Source: Solen grandis (taxonomy: Eukaryota; Mollusca; Bivalvia; Adapedonta; Solenidae). Taken from it: a stretch of DNA of 64,000 nt. The translations under genes were made by a program, and so were the position numbers. The DNA lies in the NCBI GenBank assembly GCA_021229015.1, contig CM037777.1, positions 57,109,608 through 57,173,607 of the forward strand, given 5' to 3'. A model generated the notes under the pieces. That model did no database searches. It had not been told where the DNA came from and worked only from the letters and a program-made list of their open reading frames with translations. This document shows, in pieces, positions 1-12,885 of the stretch; position 1 is the first letter of the stretch; each line of letters opens with the position of its first letter.

Positions 1-2693
1 AGGAAAGCATCACTGTACCATGTACCAACACTATATGCTCGTAAGCTTAACCAACCATATCATCCATTTATCTTAGACACCAAAAGCAAACCGATTTCAG
101 AGAAGGATGGAACACTGTTAAACAGATCATCAATTACCGTCCTCACCGAAAAGAACTTCATCATAAAAATGACTTCTTCAAAAACGTTAATGACTTCAAG
201 AAGCCCTTTCCTGGAATCTTGACACGAAGGTTAAGGAATCTAACTCAATTAGGTCATGAATCTTTCCTGACCTTCCGAGGTGCAAAAGAACGGTCCTACC
301 AAGGAACTATTGAGAATGATCAGTGTATAACTTGTTAGAACTTGATATCAAACCTACGTGAAAAAAGAAATGATTAAAGCTGTATCAAGTAATATTTAGT
401 TTGAGGCTACCATAATGTCCCTGTGAGTGCTGACACCCTAGACCAACCGGGCTTCACCACAAGTCGATTGAAATGAAATTTCATTTTATGTACTGAACGT
501 GACTTTTATTCTTGATTGAAACAAAGAGGTCCGTGCAGCCCTTCCTGCACATGACATTGCATATTTACATGTGACAAAGTTTTCCGCCATATACGATCTA
601 TACCACACGTCTCCCATATACCATCAAAGATAACCTGTTTTATAGGAATGTATTATATAAACAATATAAATAATCCATTGTGTCAACATTCCGTTTTTAG
701 TGATTGGACGATGGAAAAAAGCGACCACTTTTATTTCCGCTTGCTGATTTTCACGCCTTAAAGCCTTTAAATTTTTTCACCAAAAAGAAACAAAAATATA
801 TTAAATACTTATTAAGTAACTCTGTCATGTTGTCAGATTTCGAGAATAGCTGTAGCGTGAGATCAACTCATGTTGCAATGACATGAATATAAACAATTGA
901 TCTTTAAGTAGCTACTTCCGACATTTGACACACATGTGTCTTTCGCAATAATTGATCGTCCCCGTTGCATTTGAGTGACAGCCTCCTATCACACCACGCG
1001 ATGAGCCAAATACTTCGCTTATCTAGAGCAAACCTGCGTTGTCTGTAGTTTAAATTTCTTAAGTATACCATGTAATTTTAATTCACATGTAAAAACATGA
1101 CGATAAGGGTTTCAATTCGATGATATATCTACTATCTATAATTTGAATATCAAAACCAATGATTAAAAATTAAATCCTACGTTTAATTTTCATACTTGCC
1201 CGTTTATTAACGACGACGTATTTGTGTTTAAAGAGCAGACATCTTCATTTATCTTGAAAATTAGCGAAGGGTATGAAACAGTTATCATTAATGAAATTGT
1301 ATATATTTGAGATATAACATGTTGTCACATTTATGTCTACCAAAAACCGCAGCTCTGCTCTAATAACTTTTTTCTCGCTATCAGAATTTACCATCTCTTC
1401 ATTTGCGGTTGTTTCTTTTATATGGACTTACATTACAGCGAAACCGCCGTCCTGTTCCTTTAGATTTATTGAGCAATAAAATATGGATAGTTCACAGTAA
1501 GTTGAAATTAATGCATATCTTTTATAAAAAAATGTTAAATTTAAATTTAATTTGAAAATATCTTATGTTAACTGCGTTTTAGGTACTCTCAGGAGATTGC
1601 CTCATCTTTGAATAAACAAATCGTAGCGGGTCCCCCGTATCTGCACTGGAATCAAATAATTACTCGTGCCTAATGTGATAAGTACATTGCATTAATTTGA
1701 TATGCACAAGGTTTTTTCTGATAAGACGTATTTCACATTGCTGTGGGCACGTAATTCGGGTGTAAAACTTTGTAATTTACATCACTTACAAGTATCTTAT
1801 GGACCAATTAAACTGGATTATTTTTTTTCTCTAATGACGGAGATAACGTAAGAGAATGAAGGCCTGTTCGTTTCTGTATCGCTTGCGTAATAGGTCCATG
1901 TATGAGTAAAAGATAATATTTAATATGTACGCAATTACTGATCATTTAAAAAAAGAGAGATCGGAAGACTGCTGTTAAATGTATAATGAGTATAGAATAG
2001 GTTCTTGTATTGGACGTCCTATGGTATTGATTTAAATATGTTGATAAGGAAAAGTGTAAGTATATCTTTTAGAACTTAATTCAAAACATGTTTTTTTTAT
2101 TTTCTCAATTAATAATTGTTAAATAAGATCAAAGAGTTTCAAGCTTGTATTTTTTTTTTTTGACATCCAGAAGATCGTAGATGATGTAGACGAGTTTACA
2201 GTGTATACAGGTGCAACTGTTGAGAACAAACTCCATGAATTTACATGGATTAAGTTTGACGAATAAATTCATCAAGACAGTACTTGGGATTTTTTTAAAT
2301 TAAGAATTACATGAGTATGTGTAAAAGTAAAACACTGAGGTGACCGACGATATTGATGAAACTTTGGTTATGAAAATGATTACAACAATTTAGGTACATA
2401 CCACAAATGTAAACAAAATATTGATTGAAAAAGTCATAAAGATGCCAAGAGGTCTTCTGTGCGTACATACTCAGGTTATTAACAAAAGAGGAATGAGCAG
2501 ACGTGATGCATTGGCTTATACAGTTTGGAGTTAAGGTAAAGGTGAATAGGGTATTGACAAATCGTGTGGATATATTTGGCAACTGTTCGGTGCACAGATA
2601 CTCACCGTATCGTGATTCAAAAGAGATAATGGCCTCTGTCAACATAACGTCCCATGTCAAATATCAACGCTTTTTGATACACAGTTCAGACAT
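1..2693. other. No gene recognised
   Basis: AT-rich sequence with short T and A runs. No repeat head, coding exon or RNA gene could be supported. Confidence 0.5.
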
Positions 2694-2788
2694 TTAAATA
2701 CACGTGGACGCTTCCGCCGTCAAGACGGGGTTCATGCGATCTGGCAGGTCCTCCACCAAAATCGTCCTATCTGTATAGGCCACGAAGT
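2694..2788 (-). CDS. Terminal exon of an unidentified gene
   Basis: Strong acceptor (polypyrimidine then ACATTTCAG|AC at 2789-2790); two bases complete a codon begun upstream, then 30 codons and TAA. The peptide reads FVAYTDRTILVEDLPDRM, NPVLTAEASTCI. The segment is distinctly richer in G and C than its surroundings and has protein-like codon use. It joins in phase to the exon at 3147-3277. I do not recognise the family. No canonical AATAAA was seen on the minus strand within about 350 bases downstream. Confidence 0.5.
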
Positions 2789-3146
2789 CTGAAATGTCAA
2801 AAAGTAGTTAATTGTACATCGAACGTGCAGACTGGCATACACTCCACTGCCATCGTACAATAGGTCCTTCTGATAACCGAAATATATTTACAGTGGAACT
2901 TACCAGTCATTCATCTATATCTTTTTGAATTTATATTGCAATTAAATTCAAGTAATCGTATTTTCCTACTTATATATTTTTTGAAGTAGTACAAACATTT
3001 TTTACTGTACATTTGGGAGTGCAGATATACACAAGATGCATCAACCAATGGTAAACGCAAGCAAAAACGGCATTCAATAAAAGCTGTCTTACACGAGACA
3101 AAGACTCCGTGGCAACAGATTGTAGCACTTGATGTCAGAGATTTAC

Positions 3147-3277
3147 CTTTGTGAATTACCAGACAGAAATCTACGGGGACCTTATGAATGGATGACGAAA
3201 TGAAAACGGGAACGTGATAAATAGACCGTAGGCAGGCTAGGACTGTCTCGCGCCGAAGGTCAGCTACATCGATTGGT
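3147..3277 (-). CDS. Penultimate exon of the same unidentified gene
   Basis: Acceptor TTAACGTAG|A at 3278-3279 and donor CACAAAG|GTAAAT at 3146; phase 2 in, 1 out, which matches the exon at 2694-2788 exactly (G plus AC gives Asp). It encodes PIDVADLRRETVLACLRS, IYHVPVFISSSIHKVPVD, FCLVIHK. An in-frame TAA lies just beyond the acceptor. Further exons should lie at higher coordinates on the minus strand, but none could be identified with confidence. The two-exon tail totals about 75 residues. Confidence 0.45.
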
Positions 3278-4091
3278 CTACGTTAAAATAAGGCTTTGGT
3301 TACGCAGACTTATGTCATGCATAATAAAGAACAGTTACTGATTTAGCTCATTTGAATTTATACAAGTGTAAAAAAACACTTAGGCGTTTTATCTTTAAAC
3401 TTTCTGTTAAGTATATATGAGCATATAAATATTCGTCTCTCTTATTTGACGCCCTTTTTGGAAGTGTTACTTTTTTTTTCGATAATCCAGCGCGTGACAG
3501 CATACGTACTGAATCTTTCGTATTCTCGACCGGGTTAGTGTTAGCGCGATACGTTACTGTGAATTTAACCATTGTGTTTAAAGCGCAAGGAGATAAAGCG
3601 ACTAGTAAAGAAATAGGTGTTACGCGCATGTCTGTACAAATAGGATGCTGCCCGAGTGCGTGTATTATAACTTTCTCAAATCACACTGTGAAGATTTGTG
3701 CCGAAAGGTGGACGAATTTTCAAGACAAGTCTTGATCAAAGTTAGACACATTGTGTATCAGTTGCGAAGTTGATTCACGTGCAGGCGAGAAACATACGTG
3801 CATTTTATGATTAACCTCTGGGGGTACACATAGTAAGATGATAGTAATAAGTTTTCATGGTTGTAGCGGATTAGATTTTGATAGCGAGATGGTTACATTT
3901 GAGGTTAGATGATAAATGTCACTCACTCGTATAGTAAGTTGAACTGATCTTTACTACGACATGGAAGGAGGTTTAAATGAGAATAAATTACCACATTTAT
4001 GACAGAATCCGTTATATAAAATCATCTTTTGTTGGTGAAACGTTTCATTTTTAAGTGACCACCCGAGCGGAGATCCTTGATATAGGGTCAC

Positions 4092-4372
4092 ATGTATTCC
4101 GAGATCTTAGACTTAAACCAATTAACAATGCTTCACACGGACGGGTCAGAACGGCCAGTTAATACAGTCATTGACACAGGCGGAGAAGGAAATGTGATGA
4201 AGGAAGTCATTCCTGATCTTGAAGACGCTTGCGCGTCACAGAATACAGTGGATAATGTGCACATTAAAGAGGGACATTCTAAGGCAGAGTGTGTTGATAT
4301 CGGGGAGGTGACAAAGGATATAGAAACTGTTTCAAACTTTGATTCTGTAACAGACACAAAGCAGTTAAACAG
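4092..4372 (+). CDS. Acidic coding exon of an unidentified gene, start codon and splice donor
   Basis: ATG at 4092 follows an in-frame TAG nine bases upstream; 93 codons run to a strong donor AACAG|GTGAGT (phase 2). The product is acidic and hydrophilic (MYSEILDLNQLTMLHTDG... DIETVSNFDSVTDTKQLN) with no membrane segment or recognisable motif. A better Kozak context (ACAATG) occurs at an internal ATG at 4128. Codon use and composition look genuinely coding. The function is unknown. The segment could also be an internal exon entered through an AG just before the ATG. Confidence 0.45.
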
Positions 4373-6382
4373 GTGAGTAGTGGAAAAAGCTTAATATGTA
4401 ACCTTTATAGATGATATATTTAAGACATTCTATTATATAGTTTTGTCTTTAAGTTTTAGTTTATATATTCACTGATGCTATAGCATTGCTATAACGAACA
4501 ATGAGAATTTTGGTGTACAGAAGAGGAAGCGATTCATGAATGAGAATTTATTACTTTATTACGAGAAAAAGATCTACCATTTTGATAGCATAAACATCCC
4601 ACATTTAAGTGTCAAATCATCAGGTTATCTTTTTTTCTGATAGTAATGACTTGCGTATTGTATAAGGCATATTGTATGTGAAAGTATATATCAGGTGCAT
4701 GCACGCTGTGTTAATGGCTCCTATTTCTGTGGTTGGAGGCGATTAGTGTACATAATCAACATTATAATGATCTAATGAATTACATCCCGAGACATCTGTT
4801 GAAATTATCTTGTGCAGATGAATATTATATCTGCCAAATCTCATAGATGATTTTAAATTATGGTTGAAATCAAAGCTTCCATACATTGGAGCAGTAATTC
4901 ATGTTACCAAATGGTGTTTGGCTTGGCTTCTGTAAACGATACATTTTTTGATAAAGTTGCGTTTGTAGAGAAAAAAACACAACAAAAACTGACATTCTCT
5001 TGGAAAATACGATAAACACTAGAAAGGGGCTACTGTTTTGTACGAAATTGCGACGTTATCATGTCGAAAATGAAATTCAATCTTGTTTGGATCTTTTAAC
5101 ACAGTGGGTGCCGAATATTGCAAAAAACGGAGACAAATGGAATACTTGTAATGGTATACACATTCCCTTTTGTAATTAAAGGTGAAACCAATAGAAGGTA
5201 ACAGTAAACCGACAAAGTGTATAGACAGAAAAGTTGGTTGCTTGGAAAGCAAGAAGGAATTCAAACAGTTAAATGTGAAACCACAGAACCAATTCTGAAC
5301 AGGAACAGCCAAAAGCCATTTTTCAAAGTCTACGGCACGGTACATACCTGTCAGACAAGTATTAATTTTATTGTAAATGCGTATATAAAGGCTCATTTTA
5401 TGCGAAACAAGCTTTTTGAATGTAAATTGTAACCAAAGATTGTGTATCTAATTTTATCATTTATATTTTATTATGTTCATCCAAGCTAACTAAGTGACAT
5501 ATTGTGTCAGAATGTTTAATGCTTTATATTTCTTAAGGCTATGGACCACATACCATTAAAGGTGCTTTAAGCTTTTCGGGAACTTTTTTCCATAAGGGTG
5601 ATTCTGTATTAAATAAGTCAGTTTGGTAGTCTTGCGGGTAAATACAAACAGTCCTGTTATTATCCATCTGAAGCTGTTCACGCAACAAAATGACCGTCCT
5701 TTCGAAATTTAGAGTTAAGCTGAATAGAACAAAAGCCTTTATCGTACATTAGATATGAAAATAATGAACTTAAAATTGCTGTCTGGTTTAAGTTTTACAA
5801 TACTTTATTATTTTTAAACTTTTCTCTGATCTGGTCGAACACCTTTTATGAAATAATTAATATGTTGATAATTATACAGAGGTACTTTAGGTATTTGACA
5901 CAACGAAAAATTTACAAGGAGCGCATGAAATGTGATATCACCTCTGTATACTTTCATGATTTAAACGATTCAACAAAGATATAAATATTTAGATTGTAAA
6001 CCCTACCCAATATTCAATAAACCACTTTGCATGTATTGGAATCATGTACGTAGTGTCACGTGCGTCACGTCTCCCGGCCATTCTGTTACCGGGGATGTTC
6101 ATTATATCAAGTGATAGCTCCAGTTTATACAAATTTGCCGTCTGTCCTATTAACTTTCGGATAAACCCTATTTCAACAACATGTTTTTATCAGAGAATTG
6201 TCATTTCTGCCCAATCTCTGTCAAAGTAACATTTTGTCTAACTAATGTAATGCACCGAATATGCCAAGACTTTTAGAAAAATGAACATTGCATATTATAT
6301 TTTGTCAGGTTCATCGCTGCACTTAAGGCTCGACTGTTGGACTCAAATATTGCCCGTGTGCGAGTCGTGTTTTCTGTTTCAG

Positions 6383-6443
6383 ACGTAAAAATGCGTACCT
6401 CGCTGTACATATTGACATCAGGACGAAAATACCATTTATTTAA
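6383..6443 (+). CDS. Possible second exon of the acidic gene
   Basis: A strong acceptor, TGTTTTCTGTTTCAG|A, is followed in the required phase 2 by 19 codons and TAA (RKNAYLAVHIDIRTKIPFI). Joined to 4092-4372 this would give a 113-residue protein. The link depends only on splice-site quality and phase, so it is tentative. Confidence 0.22.
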
Positions 6444-7747
6444 AACATCACAGAAATATAATGCATAGCTTTAACAGTCTCTTTAGTATGGTATGCAAGA
6501 AAAGAATGCTTTGACTTGAAGGACATAAAACTGTTGTTATAGCGTTTCAAAGTTCATTTACAGTGTCATTCTGGAACAGCGGGCAAGTAAAAAAAAAAAT
6601 CACGGTCCCTTTCTTGCAAACAAAGTTTTTTTATCCTGATATTTGTTTACAATTTCTTTTAAATCTGAAAGAGTTATTCCTTCTTGCTAATGACTTTAAG
6701 AGATAGCGTTTGCTAATTGGATATATGACAAGTGTTTGTATGAAACCATAAGTTTATTTAATGTGTTTATAAATTGAATTGCAAATTCTTCCCTTATCAA
6801 ACACCTCATTCAACTTTAAAGCGCAATGAACTTAAATCCGACTTTCATGAAGTTCTTTGAAGGAACCCAGTCAACCACTAACTATAAATTGTTTTAATTG
6901 ATATAAATCCACGATAACGGGGTATTTAACCTTGTTTATCTCTTGTATGTTAATAACGAAGCAGCTGTTCGTTGAAACTGCATTATAATCACATTTTTCA
7001 GTGTATTAATCCATTGTCATTGAGGAATGTTTGCGGTCTGTTCCCAAATCAGAGGTCAGAGTGAAACTACAGCGTTTAAGCTAAATATCAGCAAGTTATC
7101 GCAAACAAATAGTACAAATCTTGAGGCTAATCATATGTCAGCGCTAAAAAAAAAAATATTTGATGAGCACATAATTATTTGTTCAGCTTAAGGTAATTAA
7201 ACAGGGCTTTGCCAATCTAATTTAAGTAGGCTACGTTACATGACCGTTGGCAGATAGATTGTGGCCTTGTCTAAGTGCTTCTGGAAGCAAATCGTTGTCG
7301 TCTTGGTGCACAGTATTTACTCTTATTGGAGGCTGTTGATAGTTTTAAAATGTCAGATGCTAGTGATGATATTATGTTTCAATATTTTCATTTAAGCATA
7401 TTTATGACCTTATGTATTGATTTTTTCGCCATAATCCTTGTATATGGTAGATATATGTTCTGTTGTGAAACGTAAATGACAGCCGTGGGTATCCAAAGAT
7501 ATGTCATGATAAAATGATTGTATACTCTTATATTGCTTTTCACAGACAGACACACTCCCAGCCAGACACACTCACAGCCTGTATAATTTATTGACGTAAA
7601 CGGGATTATTTCTTTTACAAAATATTTTTATTCCCCAGTCATAATCAACATCAAACAAAGAAACATCTATATGTATAAAATAAAATACGTCAGACAAAAC
7701 ATCATGATAGTATAACATTTTTTAAATATACAATTAAGCATCTAACA

Positions 7748-7783
7748 ACAACAACAACAACTGCAACAACAACAACAACAACA
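7748..7783. repeat. (CAA)n microsatellite
   Basis: Interrupted CAA repeat. Confidence 0.8.
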
Positions 7784-7879
7784 TTAATCCGGTGATACAG
7801 TATATCTGTTGGAGTTTATTTGTCTCCGAGATAAGGGCATTTATCGTCTAGGTCAATAACGTTCCCAGGTGGTGAAAGT

Positions 7880-8168
7880 GGTGTTTAATTAGTCTAGACA
7901 GGGCAAACAGTTCGGGCGAGAACCGCTGATCGGCACTGTATATGGGTCGACGTGCATTTTCTGATTTATTTTCCATACCGCTGGAGTGCAGTAGTAGAAA
8001 AACTCACAATTCGGGAAGCAAGTTCTCGCACTTTTGCTAATCATTCCGACGATATCTGGGTCGAACATGCACTTTGCCCTTACAAAGTTCATGGGAGTTT
8101 CTCGCTAAGAATTGAACCAACAATAGTCGGTTCCTTACTCACCTACGCTACACTTAGCCACGGTTCAC

Positions 8169-8212
<44 letters not shown>

Positions 8213-8220
8213 AATAAATA
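7880..8220 (+). mobile_element. Possible retroposed insert with 41-base poly-A tail
   Basis: A moderately GC-rich segment ending in 41 A (8170-8210) then TAAATAAATAAA. The tail suggests reverse-transcribed RNA (LINE 3' end or processed transcript). Short frames on both strands match nothing recognisable. Confidence 0.35.
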
Positions 8221-8494
8221 AAATAATGACCTAGCCTTGGTAAAGCGGGTATCTGTATTAAGAGACAACTTGACATTTAAGTACAATTTTTTTTTCTAGC
8301 AGTCATATGTTCTATACGACCACGTCATCTCCAAACTCATTAAAATCAGATTCAGTATGCTAACTGGATCTAACCACATCATATAGAGGGTCGTCTCAGA
8401 TTAACCTTTGTATTAGCCAATCAAATCGGCTGCTACAGAATCATTCGGTATGTCAGGGGGAAGTAACCCCATCAATCTCACAATAGGGTAGAAA

Positions 8495-8575
8495 GAGCGG
8501 TAGCTTACTCAGTAGAGCATTCGCCCTGTTAGAAAAAGGTCTCGGGTTCGAGTCCCGGTTAAGCTGCACATTTTT
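8495..8575 (+). mobile_element. tRNA-headed SINE
   Basis: A tRNA-like head with an A-box-like TAGCTTACTCAGTAGAGC and a perfect B box GGTTCGAGTCC (8545-8555). It does not fold as a complete tRNA and lacks a proper anticodon arm, so it is read as a SINE head. Confidence 0.55.
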
Positions 8576-8668
8576 CTTACCCTGTGACAAATGTTTTACC
8601 AAAGTCAGTTTGAAATGCGCTATTTACTTTGTTTAAAATCGAGCACTTGTATATGCATATAAATTAAC

Positions 8669-8734
8669 AGCGTCGGAGACCCATCTGTGCGCTGTATGAA
8701 GGAACGGAATAAGCGCTCGTGGGTCTTCGACGCT
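8669..8734. repeat. Inverted repeat / hairpin
   Basis: AGCGTCGGAGACCCA (8669-8683) pairs with TGGGTCTTCGACGCT (8720-8734) with one mismatch, just after a SINE head. Confidence 0.45.
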
Positions 8735-9509
8735 GATAAATTAATTAAAAGGTCTATCTGACGTGACCCCTAATGCGATGTTGTCAGATCCTAATCGCGG
8801 AAAGTAAAGGGTGCAAATAAGGATATGATTTTAATGAGACTGCGTCTTCTTGCTCCTTAGCCTGGCTGTTTTAAGCAGGGTTGACTGTATATTCCTAAGT
8901 TTATGAATAATAAAGTCCGTGTGCTTGGTTTTAACATCTCACCAACAGTAATTCAGTTTTAATAATAATGTGCACGACTAGGGTCTCTTTAGCATTTACT
9001 ACTGTTTATGAGAAACATTTCTTTGGCAGTATATTCATGAAAAATACTTAAAGTATTTAAAGATTTTTTTTATTTTACGAAAACTAGGGCTAACGTTAAG
9101 CTGATATAGGCATTTTACTAAAATAAAGGCTTAGCTTTAAACTGATATACGCATACAAAAACTGAGATTGTATGAAAAAATAAAGCTTACATTAAGCTAA
9201 TATACGCATACAAAAACTGAGATTGAATGAAAAAGTTAGAGCTGATACAGGCATACAAAAAGCCCGAGATTTATTGAAGGAAAACTCAGTTTATTTTCTC
9301 TCATTGGACATAAATGTTAACTATTTTAGGACCTGTCAAATAAATAACGTTCATTGATGACTTATCAACAAAGTCACACATCGTCTCGCAGCCCTACTCG
9401 TGTAATTTGTAATTAATGAGACTGCTTTTTTTTAACTTGCCACCCGGGTTTAAGGACTCTTTCCAACCGAGCGTTATCACATGACATTGCTAATGCATTT
9501 GATACTATT

Positions 9510-9701
9510 TTATTGCAAGGGCACTTTTTGTTGTTTATACAAACAAGGTGAACTGGAATTTAATGCAGTATCATGTTGTGAATTGTTTTGTAAGCTGAAT
9601 TCTACGCTTTTTAAATCAAGAAATGTCCGATAATGTTGCTCCCATTTCGGGTTATAACAGTCACGTGATCGTAACGGAATTTCTATTTCCGCGCTTTGCA
9701 T
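9510..9701 (-). CDS. Small open frame with overlapping AATAAA
   Basis: ATG-initiated 63-codon frame (MQSAEIEIPLRSRDCYNP...). Its stop codon TAA lies within CAATAAAAT, so a polyadenylation signal overlaps the end. It has no recognisable motif and may be chance. Confidence 0.15.
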   Translation of the reverse strand: MQSAEIEIPLRSRDCYNPKWEQHYRTFLDLKSVEFSLQNNSQHDTALNSSSPCLYKQQKVPLQ

Positions 9702-10322
9702 GGTGCAAGTTACCTTTAAGTCATGTGAATCATTTTGTCTATGACTGAATAATTCATCCGTTTTAATTTTATTACGGTTACGGCTCTTGGTGATATTTGG
9801 AAACTATCAAGATATCGAATGGTTTTAGCAGTGGACTGTCTTTATTGTGTTCTTGTCACTTCAGGATCGGAAACTAAACTACTTCAGGATACGATTTAGG
9901 ATATCCTGATTTGATTTACGTAGGTAAGCATTGTTCTTTTTAAGATGTTCAATTTCAAGTGACGTTAATGTTACGGACCACCGGAATAGGTATCAAAAAC
10001 AACTCCTGGTCCGTGTGGGTTCTACTTGAGTTTTGATATCGGTAACACAGTTCGTGTATTTAAGCTCAACCTGAAATAGATAATAATAAGGTTCTGGGTA
10101 TTCAATTTTCAGAACAATACAAATATTAATATGGTGAATACTTTTACATAATTTGTCCGTATTACATTATGCAACAATTATTTCCATAATTTTAAGAATA
10201 GATCCGCCGTGGCCAAAACTAGACCAGTAGAACAGCTAAAATGCACACAAAGCGAAACACAGAAATATTGAACCCGTTACATTAACATATCCTTAGTCAC
10301 AATCCTTTTACTTTGCTTTAGA

Positions 10323-10347
10323 TCTCTCTCTCTCTCTCTCTCTCTCC
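10323..10347. repeat. (CT)n microsatellite
   Basis: Uninterrupted TC dinucleotides. Confidence 0.85.
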
Positions 10348-11295
10348 ATCACGTGTTTTATAGATGTTCCAACATATATCTCGAGTCATAATGCTTTAAT
10401 ATATCGAAGTTATCCTGTTTAACTTTCAAGTGGAAATGCATGCTCCTAGCTGTGGATAGAAATCACAGTTTTCATAATGTATACAGGGTATCCAAGCTTT
10501 AAATGGTGTCAGTGGATATGTTTTAATACTGGTGTTTATGTATTGTTCCATTTTTGTCACTTTGCCTCTAATCGCTGTTGACTCTTCAGTCCTCATGCGC
10601 TGACCCCCCCCCCCTGGGATTTGGCTATTACACTAAGAATAAAAAAGAAGAAAAGAACCCCCTACCCCATGGGAAAAATCATTGGACCCCCACCCTGTAA
10701 AAGAAAGAATGACGTATGGAAGAAGGCACGGACACCCCCTCTACCTACTGACGGTCATTCCCATAGATTGGCCCGAGAATTTCATTGTTGGCTAACATAT
10801 TTCTGTTTGACTCACCCCCCTGAGTTAATTGGCTGGATCCTCGCATGGTCCCGCTTTAGCCTTCCATGCGACTGCGACAACTTCCTCTTTTAGCTGGACG
10901 CAGCTACTGACACAAACAACAACAGGCAACACTATATGAAGCAGTATGTTTAAAATAACGGTCTCGGTTGGCAGGAGGTCGCGTGTGTAATCAACCAAAA
11001 GTTGTTAAAATTATATATATATATATTGGACTTATCATGTCATGGAAGTTCCAGGACTGGTTGGCGTCCCGGGCTTTAGGTTTCACGCCACTTGTCAACG
11101 GTGTGATGTCATAGCTACAGTGTTGTTAGTGAGTTGCTAAACTAAGCTCATGTGAATTGTAGCTATCTGAGAAGATATTTGCAACGTGAAATTATGGGAT
11201 GTGTTAGCAAAATATACTTAATTGACTGCAAGCAATTTCCTTTTCAAAGAAGCTTATTATGCCTCAGAAAAGTAATGGACAACAGCATCATTATT

Positions 11296-11526
11296 TTAAG
11301 CCTTTACTTTATATAGACTCATTTTAACTCTTTGCAAATAGAGCAGACCCAGATCAGACTGTCTGATCAGTATCTCCTCTGTTTGCTCATACAATATTGT
11401 AGCTCAGTTTCTACACAGCCTGTGTGGCAAAGAATTATCTTATTATTTCATGCGCAATCTTAAGTTCAGTCAATGAATATTCATCAAGTTATAAATTTGC
11501 ACATGAATATTCATGTAAAGGGTTAA
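11296..11526 (+). mobile_element. TTAA-bounded MITE, family Q copy 1
   Basis: Starts TTAAGCCTTTACTTTATA, then TAGACTCATTTT; ends with two AATATTCAT motifs and GTAAAGGGTTAA. About 230 bases with no open frame. Confidence 0.65.
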
Positions 11527-11576
11527 AGGTCGAACATTTGATGAAAAAGTAAAGAAACATACATGAGAATGTCTAT

Positions 11577-11802
11577 TTAACCTTTACCGCTTACATTATA
11601 GACCCTCGAACTGGTAGACAGAGTAGTTCCGGGTCTTGAAGGAGCAGTCCGATCAGGGTCTCCTCTGGTTGGTCAGCTCAGAATCTACACAGTCTGCTCG
11701 ATTTTGACAAGCCAATTGCTTCATATGCCATTCAAAGTTCAGTAATTGATGTTCATCAAAATATTAAGTTTATTTATCAATATTCATGAGGTAAAGGGTT
11801 AA
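11577..11802 (+). mobile_element. TTAA-bounded MITE, family Q copy 2
   Basis: Starts TTAACCTTTACCGCTTA and ends AATATTCATGAGGTAAAGGG then TTAA. It lies 50 bases after copy 1 in the same orientation. Confidence 0.65.
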
Positions 11803-12652
11803 GGATTCGTGTAGGTTCGAGTAAGAAAGTATGGTATACAAGAGGGAAAGCAAAAGGGATAAATATGTTGACAAATCACCAATTTTCTTAAAATTCTACA
11901 AGACATTATATATCATTATCTGACAGCCATCATTACTTATTTACAGTTCTGTTTAAATTATGCAGTATAATGCGTAGTTTTAGTGCGAGAGAGGCGAAAA
12001 AAACGAAATTAAGATATATGCTGGCACAGTTAACTTTATTATCAGACTGTTAATTGTTCGCTGATGAAGTCTGATACAACAAACCTAGTCCAATATGTGT
12101 GCCTAACTTTTTGTCCTTTTCTAATTGGTAGAGCGCGTGCTTCTAATAAAACGAAAGCCACCCTCTGATGGCCCAAAACGTGATAAAGATATACTTAGAT
12201 TAGAAAACATTGATTCGGAAGACATTATGAGATAAGATATCACAAATTAAGGAGATAATTGCTCATCGCTAAACATCTATTGATAAAATGATTTTCATAA
12301 GCGTAACGAGTTGACAGATGGGTCACAATAAATATCAGACGGAGGTATAATTGAATGTATTTGATGATAAATCCACATTCTTTGTATGAAAAAAAGAAGG
12401 TTAGTTAAAAGAAAGAATGTCGGTGATACGTCATTTTACATATTTTCAATTTCAAGGTCACAATGCGTATAGATTATGGACGATCGCAATGCAACACGCG
12501 TTTAATTAAACAGTTCACGTACTGGATGCTATGTATACTGCACTCCAGCTATCGCTGTTATCAAAGTGGTTCAACTTCTTGTTTGAAGTAAAGAAAGACA
12601 TCTGTAGCTAAGCATATTGTCAGCGACATGCTGTGCAGGATGAAAGGGGTGT

Positions 12653-12885
12653 TTAGCCCTTTACTTCATATAGACTCATTTTGACGAGTTAACAACAAAG
12701 CAGACCAAGCTTAAGGAGCTGTCTGATCAGGGTTTTCTCATAAAATATGGTTGTCAGTTTCTACTCAGTCTGTGTGGCAAAGAAAAATAATTTATTTCGT
12801 AAACCATTTCAAGTTCATTTTATAGTAAATGAATATGCATGAAGTCATAAATTTGTTCATGAATATTCATGAAGTAAAGGGTTAA
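12653..12885 (+). mobile_element. TTAA-bounded MITE, family Q copy 3
   Basis: Starts TTAGCCCTTTACTTCATA and ends GAATATTCATGAAGTAAAGG then GTTAA. It contains the family's 'TGTCTGATCAGGG' core. Confidence 0.65.

Noticed and set aside
5019..5432. Overlapping frames of 125 and 71 codons on opposite strands
   Set aside because: All frames are open here by chance or from an old repeat; no motif, acceptor or donor supports one of them.
8495..8575. Possible functional tRNA gene
   Set aside because: Good B box, but the anticodon arm and acceptor pairing are not intact; this fits a SINE head, as do the other B-box sites.
9865..9925. 61-base exon-like segment between strong splice sites
   Set aside because: All three frames contain stops; at best a noncoding exon, with no further support.
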